Origin: Siderastrea siderea | Lineage: Eukaryota; Cnidaria; Anthozoa; Scleractinia; Rhizangiidae | Assembly: GCA_964030785.1 (NCBI GenBank) | Contig: OZ034970.1 | Span: 21,274,634-21,338,633, forward strand | Reading direction: 5' to 3' | Length of the DNA stretch: 64,000 nucleotides | Shown: piece by piece, positions 57,095 through 64,000 of the stretch | How the letters are laid out: each line of letters opens with the position of its first letter | Numbering within the stretch: the stretch's first letter is position 1 | Notes under the pieces: model-generated | What the model was told of the DNA's origin: nothing | The model's input: the letters and a program-made list of their open reading frames with translations, nothing else | Databases searched by the model: none | Position numbers and translations under genes: made by a program

Positions 57095-57167
57095 GCCTCC
57101 CCAGACTAGACAATTAGTTGTCGATAACAAATGGTTGTAGACAACTAAATGTCTAGTCTGTGGAGGC
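57095..57167. repeat. 73-nt imperfect hairpin
   Basis: GCCTCC, CAGACTAGACA and TAGTTGTC are each matched inversely on the right arm. Flanked by similar ATTTCCATTT stretches. Confidence 0.75.
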
Positions 57168-58855
57168 CTTTGTTGATTTCCATTTCGTTTCGCGAAACAC
57201 AAGAAGCCTACTGTTATCATTTTCATCCAAACGTGGCAGAAAGAAAGAGCTGGGACATAGTGGCTCTTAACACCAAGAAACTGACAAATGCAAGATCGTC
57301 CAAAGGCCCCTTTTCATTTATCCTTTGAATTTTGCAATCTTTTCTCTTTCGGCGTTCAGAACAAAGTTTCCCTTCCCGTCTTTTTAGACAATACTTAGTC
57401 TATTTCCAATCTGCCAACCTTTGTTGATTTAAACTGGTATTGCTAACCATTATTTTTAATATCTCAATCATGTTTTCTATCTGAGAAATCGATGTCTTCA
57501 CGGTGAATGTGGGCCATGTGTGCTATCATGGCAAGGCATTACCTTAGAGTACCTTTCTTCCTAATCATGTTGACGTGGAGTGATAAGGAAGGCGCCTTTG
57601 CCAATCAAGGTAAACACACAATTAGCCTCTTCCTTTTGGGAGTAGCTTAGGTTGCGGGTATCTTTATCCTTACATCGTTACGGGGAGGGCTGAGAGAATG
57701 ACAACTTTCCCCTACCAAATTTTGTCCGACTTTGGCAAGGAACTTGTGGTACCCGCTGTTCCCAGTAGCTGTTTGTTTATCTTTCCAGTCTATTTTGTGA
57801 AATATGGTAGAACTGGTAGATAGATATCAAAGCAGTCAAGTATTTTTGAACTAGAAATCGTGTCTTGCAGCCGAAAGGATTTCCCTTTTTGGTGGAACGT
57901 TCTCTAAAGACTACCGGCAGTGCAAAGGTAGGTTGGTAGGTAGGTAGGTAGGTAGGTAGGTAGGTAGGTAGGTAGGTAGGTAGGTAGGTAGGTAGGTAGG
58001 TAGGTAGGTAGGTAGGTAGGTAAGGGAGGTAGGTAAGTACTAGGTAAATACACTTTATTTATTCACGGCCAATCCTTCAAGTGGACTGTTACAAATAGAT
58101 AAAGAAAACGACGAGATAAAAATGTAGACTAAGTGAATTATAACTTGTTTTCAAGGATGTTATGTTTAAATGAAGCAGTTTTTGCTACGAGCGCTAGACC
58201 GACAATTGGTGTAACAAAAATATGACGGTTCTAGAGTTCTATTTCATATTTTAAAGTGTGTGTGTGTGTGTGTGTGTGGGAGGGGGGGGGAGTGAAATTC
58301 GGGCCGCTGCATTCCATTTCTTAGTCACCCTGAATGAAGCTAACGTGGCCAAAAATTTATTTCAATGCCGGGGAGGGCCTGGGAGGGCTAGCATCTTTTG
58401 AATGATTTTTCCCGTATTGACCTTTCACTTTTATTTTTAATTTCCATTTTTTTCTCACCAAAACGGTTTGTCACTCTATTTGTCCTCAGGGATCGCAATT
58501 TCTCGCGATGCCTTTTCTGTACGAATGAGATGTTTTCTACTGTTTATATCATCTTTTCTACCAATCGAAAGACGCCGCCTTAGAATAAAACTTAGTGCCC
58601 AGCCCAACGCAGAAAACAGTTCGAAATGGCGGATGAGAATTCAGCGGCTATTTTTAGGATCTTCTTTCACTGTTGAACCAAGATTTTTCGTGCGCTATGA
58701 GCTGAAAATACGACAAAATGGCGTCTCTACACGTTATTTTTTTTGTCATTTTTGTGTCGCCTGGGAAGTGAGAGACATCTTCGTTTGGAAATATCGAGAG
58801 TTCTTTTCAAGACTTCAACCTGTGTTCTTTCAAGTTCGAACTGAACAAATTGAAG
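57168..58855. other. No firm gene; two microsatellites
   Basis: Contains a (TAGG)n array at 57927-58045 (about 25 units) and (GT)n then poly-G at 58255-58290. ATGs at 58626 and 58720 open only 14-17-codon frames and could be upstream ORFs of the exon at 58856. Confidence 0.55.
57927..58045. repeat. (TAGG)n microsatellite
   Basis: About 25 GTAG units, imperfect at both ends. Confidence 0.97.
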
Positions 58856-58944
58856 ATGTTTGTTGAATTCACTGAATCTACACCGGATAACTCGGTGGAA
58901 ACCGAGAAATTTTGTATTGCTAAGGAAACCGAGAGGGCATTAAG
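58856..58944 (+). CDS. Possible first coding exon, partner exons not found
   Basis: ATG 58856 opens MFVEFTESTPDNSVETEKF and continues to a good donor (AAG then GTATGT at 58945). The acidic composition looks protein-like, but no downstream exon could be linked. Confidence 0.25.
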
Positions 58945-58945
58945 G

Positions 58946-61559
58946 TATGTCAAACAGAAATTTTTTTTCTATACTCTTTCTTCGCGTGCGTATAATAGAA
59001 TTTGCGATATGAGTGCATGCCATAAACAAGCTAACCCGCCACAAACCGTCGATCATGTTTTTGGTCCGCCGTTTAGATCTCATTTTTCTAAAAAACAACT
59101 CCCGCTTCAAGGCCAAGCATGTACAAAACGTTAAAACCAAACTGTTGATTCCATGTCTTGGTTGCAGTTTCAGACCTTCCGGGAGTTTAATCCAGCGTGC
59201 ATGTTTCTAGCTAGTTCCCAAGGAAATTCCGCCAAATCTCCAACTAAACTTAAAAGCTGGCTGATAAAGTGACCAGATAAGGCCCTCTTCTTTGCCAACC
59301 AACAAGCGGGCACGGACATTATATAAACACTAAACCAGCTACACTTGCTCTATTTGGTGCTTACCTTATTTAAGCTTAGTCTCAACGGGCTCCCTCTTTT
59401 CCGTAGAGATTCATCAACAGTTTGCATGATTTACTTTGTGCTCGGTGAAGGTTTTTTTTTGTTATTATTGCAAACTCAGGGATCACCAGCCGGGTTCTGT
59501 TTCCCCTGCCATCGACGGTTTTCTTGTGTTGAGAGAGCTTTTTACCGACCAGCTTACGTAGAGAGTGTTAAACTATGGTTTGGACCCAAATGGTGCTCAG
59601 TAAAATGCAGTACTTTTACGGAGGGAAAGACAAACAATATGCATTATATGAGCAGTTTATGTTGTGTTACCTGACCAAACCTCATAAACTTTACTAGCCG
59701 GAGCCTCCTACGTACCCAATACATCTGTTACAAGCTTTTCCTTTCTGTTGTGTACGGGCTAACTGTTAGTCGCTAGCACTTCACACTGATATTTTATAAT
59801 TTTTGTTACTTACTAGGTTTTTGCTTATTTTCGGTAAAAAAGCAAGATGGTTTATGTAGTCTTTAATAATAATAATAATAATCATTAAAAACAAAATTAT
59901 AATTATAATAAGAACCTTCCCAGAATGCCTTGCACCAGAAAAATTTCAATGCAAAATAACTTAGTTAATTTGTGGTCGAAGAGAATGCTGTACCATATGT
60001 TATTTACAACCTCGTGAAAGTTGTCCTCATATTAACGTTAGGGTGAGACGTCATTATTCACGTGACTATGGCAAAAATATGTTTTAGCTCACTGCAAGAA
60101 CAGGCCTCCATCAATTCAAAAGCAGATAACGTGCCCTGATAGTCATTGGAATGGGCAATATGGAAATTGCCCGTTGTCATCTGGCATTTGAAAGTTAAGG
60201 TGGCTCTGTACAGGAGCACTTCCCAGGGGACTGGTAAGGAGTCAGTAGCTATGGTAGTATAAGGCGGACAGAAACAAAGCTTGGCTGGTTAATAGAACTT
60301 CGCATGAAAGTAACGACCATGATATGCTCACTGTTGTGACGTCATTGGTCACGTGACCAGAGCGCACAGAAAATTCAAATCACTTTAAAACTGCTTTAAG
60401 CTCAATAAATTCGTAATTTCTCACAACAATATTGCAGAAAAAATTGCAAGTTATTCAAAAACGTCCATTATTATTTTTCCTTTTGAAAAAAGCACGATGA
60501 AAAATGAACCTTAAACTTTTGATAATCCCCTGTTTTGTGAGGTTTTAATATAAATGTAAAAACGAATCAGCATATTTGGTTTCAAACTATGCTCTTTCTA
60601 ACTACGTTAACAGTTTTTTTTTTTAAATTCGTTTTCATATAGCTTAGGGATGTGAATTTGCAGGCACGCGGAGTACTGGGCACCAATGTCACGGATTGCT
60701 CAGGAAGACTGGTGCACTTTTTAGGCGCGTTGGCATAGCTAGCGACAAAAGCTGAAAAATGGGGTGAAAAGGTGTTCTAGCTTTCTGTGGTCCATTTCTG
60801 CTAAAGAATTGTTAATGGTTTCTCGGAAAGAGGACAGCACTTCATTTTTCGCTGCATTCCTCATGTCAGGTACGTGTAATTATAGCTTTTTATTGTCTTC
60901 GGTAAACAGTATATTAGCAGGGCTTTACCGATCGATAATTATAGTTTGATGTTTCGTATTTATCGTTAGTCCAGTGCTTAAATAATTTGTCATTTTCGTT
61001 CCGGTAGCAAAAAGCCGAAACATAAACACTTAAGTTTCGTAAGTCTTTAAATAAACGTTATATGAAGATGAAGTGATGTGGTTTTTGTACACTCGTCTGT
61101 GAATCGTATGCTATTTGTTGACCAAGTAAAAGGGTAGCATCGCATCCTTTATGCTTTCAGTAACTTTAATTACAGCGTTGCTATTCTCCTAATGTTGATA
61201 TTGGCAGATAAGCTTAAATTCTTTTGTGTAGCATCATTTAAGCTTACGTGTTGTAAACATCTCATAACAACGTAACATAACACATAACATACTTTATTTT
61301 ATCTCCAACTCCATTTGTTTAGTAGCTGGGCTTTTCTTCACTGCTTGCAATTGCAAATTATTTGTATACATCTAATGACTCACGAATGTTTCTTAGATCA
61401 AGTAAGGTGCTATAGTTGGCATGATTTGATGACAAACAACAAATTTAAATTTCGAATAAGGTACATGTAAAACTTTTATTAAAAGTTATGTGTTGATCAC
61501 TTTTGGGAAAATATGCTTAAGATAATCGAGTTCAAAGCAGGTGGATGTAATTTTTTTCT
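58946..61559. other. No recognisable gene
   Basis: Short frames only. A 42-codon minus frame at about 60740-60868 (MRNAAKNEVLSSFRETINNS) has protein-like composition but no support. Confidence 0.5.
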
Positions 61560-62130
61560 ACATCTCACTCTCTCAATAAAGAAACAACAGTTTTCAATTT
61601 ACAAAACATGTTTCGACATTCTCATGTCATCTTCAGTTGCAAATGAGCCTTAACGGTTGTACATTTGAATTTTCGTATTAAAGTACGGTACAAAATTACG
61701 CTTTAGAACTTACGTTTACAATTTGAATATGAAATACGCGGGAAACAAAAATAGCGCGCGCATAGTTACTTTAAGTGACTTAGGAACACACACACACACA
61801 AAAAAAATACTTCCAATAACAAGAATGATAAAATAAAAGACAAAAAAAATTAAAAGGAAAGAGATAACTCTAGATGCTTTAGCTGCTGATTAAGAGTAGG
61901 ATTTTCCCACTTAATATGCATCGCCTCTTTGATCTTAATTTGGAATTTCGAGACGGCAGAATCTAAGATCGTGAAACATTCTGCAGTGCAAGAGTCATGG
62001 CAGGCCCTAGATGACTGCAGGTGCCTGTAAACAGGTGAAGACTTGTCCGACAAGAGGTGCTCACGAACACGTGCACAAATGTGGCGAGTGGTCTCGCCAA
62101 TGTAGCTGGCATAGTGCACCAGGCCATTTA
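61560..62130 (-). pseudogene. Penelope-like retroelement fragment, GIY-YIG end
   Basis: The minus frame 62119-61850 has YIGETTRHICARVREHL, the GIY-YIG nuclease core, followed by the usual helix and stop. The 5' part (reverse transcriptase and first Tyr region) is missing. The tail to about 61560 includes a hammerhead-like motif. This is a different family from the 26-27 kb copies. Confidence 0.75.
61607..61636 (-). ncRNA. Hammerhead-ribozyme-like motif in Penelope tail
   Basis: Minus strand reads CTGAAGA, stem TGACAT...ATGTC, then GAAAC. Core boxes and stem II are present; stems I and III were not verified. Confidence 0.5.
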
Positions 62131-62923
62131 GGAAAAGTGGCTTTCAACTCCTCTAGTCTAAATGAAAAAAATTTAAAACCATATTTACTTGAATAGAGCC
62201 CTCCCACCCCGGATGAGAAGTAAGTCTTTTATCCAGGGATTTCACCAATGATCATGTGGGAACAGTACCACATACTGTAGAGCTCTAAGTAAGACTGGAG
62301 TCATAGGGCAGAATGCATGGACGTCATTAATTATTCATACTCAGCGAAGCGGCAAATTTGAACCCGAGCGCTGCTACAATAAGAGAAGAAAAGGCCAAAA
62401 TCAGTAGCTGATTTCAATAAGTAAAAATCTAACAACCCACGCGCGGATTTTTGAAGACGAATGTTGTAGCTACATTTTAAGGCTAAAACGAAGAAGATTT
62501 AACAAGCACAAGGGATGTTCTTTTGCACTTGAAAATACAGTAAAATTGGCCTTTTTTTGTATGGGGGCCGTTTTCAAAAGCGAATTTCTGAAAATGTTTA
62601 CTGAATGTAAAGAGCCCACGAACGGAAAATAAAATTTTGATCTTTTATTAACAAGAATCCGTTTAAAGTTTAAGAATTGGTGAAAGGCAACCACTGTTCT
62701 TTTCGGTTTGAAAACTGCTAGTTGGATTTGCGTTTAAAAATGGCGCGTTTCGAGCGAGCGAGCTATTGTTTTAAAACTTCGACTGAATAACAATGGTCAC
62801 CAAGACTAAAACAATACCCATTCATAAAAGCCACTCAAGTGAAAAATAGTTTACGCTTTCCGCGAATTTTAAAACTGAACTTACCGTAGTGTACCAGCAG
62901 ACTTAATCGAACCGCCGACCGCA
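62131..62923. other. No recognisable gene
   Basis: AT-rich, with short ORFs only. Confidence 0.55.
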
Positions 62924-63156
62924 ATGGATAACATCCAAAAGTTTAGTGATCTGGAGCTCTTTTCAGAGCTCTTTGACAACCCGATCAATCCGTTGTTTCT
63001 CAATATGATTCCTCAATTTGTCGGCGAAAACAGTCCGATGTTTCACTTGCAAATAAACGGCGAAGCAGTATTGAAATGGCGAGAAGTTTATGGCCGTCCA
63101 CGCAGTCCACGGACAGTGTTCGACCTGCTTAACGGAGCATCTTGCCGATTGGATAC
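62924..63156 (+). pseudogene. Short ORF split by a transposon insertion
   Basis: ATG 62924 opens MDNIQKFSDLELFSELFDNP and stays open for about 78 codons with hydrophobic, protein-like composition until the element at 63157. Without the insertion the frame would stop about two codons later, so either the ORF was nearly complete or it is part of a spliced or shifted gene. Family not recognised. Confidence 0.3.
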
Positions 63157-63710
63157 CCGAAGTAACCACTCGAACTGTTCGGTAATCGAACTCAATCGAA
63201 CCCAATCGAACTTAATCGAACGATTGGGTTCGATTTGTTCGATAATCGAACACAATCGAACCCCCAAAAATGTGTGAGAGAGTTCGATTGCGTTCGATTT
63301 TCGAACCCAATCGAACCTAATCGAACACAATGGAAAAATCTAATTTTCACCCCGAGTACCACCAGTTTTTTGAAAAATCTATTTTAGCAATAGCTACGAA
63401 TAAATAATTAACAAGAAATACTTTTATTGAAACTACCGAACGCAATGCAACCGTGAGTCCACATCCGACCGTTTTTATTTCCTTTCAACCATTATCGACC
63501 ATTATCCAGACACAATTCGAACGCAATCGAACCTAATCGAACTCAATCGAACTTATCGAGCCCAATCGAACGCAAGCGAACGTTCGATTGGGTTCGATTG
63601 CTCAAATTTTTTTGTGAGAGTTCGATTGTGTTCGATTACCGAACTTAATCGAACCCAATCACGTGATTGGGTTCGATTAAGTTCGATTGAGTTCGATTGG
63701 TTACTTCGGG
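63157..63710. mobile_element. 554-bp non-autonomous element made of TCGAAC-type arrays, 8-bp target duplication
   Basis: TTGGATAC occurs on both sides (63149-63156, 63711-63718). The ends are CCGAAGTAACC and GGTTACTTCGG. Blocks of AATCGAAC units and their inverse GTTCGATT fill both arms (about 63180-63330 and 63510-63705), with a 170-bp AT-rich centre. An 8-bp duplication fits the hAT superfamily. No ORF of its own. Confidence 0.88.
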
Positions 63711-63718
63711 TTGGATAC

Positions 63719-64000
63719 GAGTTGAAGGCGTCAGGTCAAGAGAGAATTGGAAATGCACTCGGCGAAAGCATAAGGCGATTTTGACTCTTCGAGATCTCAC
63801 TTATCAAGTCTGGCGTATGTTCGTAATTCAGTTTGAACGCGCAGACCCGGGAAGATGAAGAATCCGATCCAAACAACGCGTCGGTAGTGTGTCGGCCGAC
63901 ACAAGAGAAACACTCGTTCACCGTCTGATGACAACGAACATTCTTCCTGGAACTGTGATCTACTCTGATTAATTTTCCCCGTACATCCCACTGAACCAGC
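63719..64000. other. No recognisable gene
   Basis: Continuation of the sequence flanking the 63157-63710 insertion. A short open frame follows, but nothing is recognised. Confidence 0.4.

Overview
This is eukaryotic DNA from an invertebrate animal, most likely a cnidarian and possibly a stony coral or other anthozoan. The grounds are a long intron-rich gene with GT-AG splice sites, secreted Ig/FN3 architecture, AT-rich introns, abundant palindromic MITEs, and BEL/Pao, Penelope, PIF/Harbinger and hAT-type elements. No bacterial-style operon, rRNA or intact tRNA was seen. The assignment to cnidarians is inference; nothing here proves a species.

The one gene that can be built end to end is on the minus strand, 23946 down to 9371. 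Eleven coding exons give an 821-residue open frame: signal peptide, four Ig domains, four fibronectin III domains and a short hydrophobic C-terminus that looks like a GPI-anchor signal. It is a contactin/NCAM-like cell-surface adhesion protein. Nearly all exon junctions are phase 1. The last two FN3 exons are products of a recent tandem duplication that also copied about 1.2 kb of intron. Its introns carry several transposons, the largest being 16841-19081.

Layout. 1-3345: decayed BEL/Pao pol, minus strand, running off the window. 4480-4753: minisatellite. 4945-5845: possible two-exon gene for a small membrane protein, plus strand. 9371-23946: the adhesion gene. 24247-24945: MITE and a repeat whose inverted partner lies inside the gene. 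25867-27854: two Penelope-like fragments head to head, forming a 973-bp-arm palindrome with hammerhead-ribozyme-like motifs. 29835-45894: a nest of DNA transposons. A PIF/Harbinger-type element (MYB/SANT-like protein gene and DDE transposase gene, both broken) is interrupted by a 7.0-kb hAT-like element at 38307-45333 and by smaller insertions. 45895-50298: mostly empty, with MITEs. 50299-50634: possible small secreted protein, minus strand. 51139-56351: old TTAA-flanked element with inverted repeats of about 700 bp. 56352-64000: microsatellites, hairpins, a Penelope fragment (61560-62130) and a short ORF split by a 554-bp element with an 8-bp target duplication (63157-63710).

How it works together: the adhesion gene is the only confident host gene, while most of the rest records layered transposition. 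Several insertions keep their target duplications or even an empty-site copy, so their order can be read directly. No clear new cellular system was found. The most unusual items are the nested hAT-in-Harbinger locus with direct-oriented subterminal arrays, the Penelope palindrome with ribozyme motifs, and the palindrome-rich element at 16841-19081.
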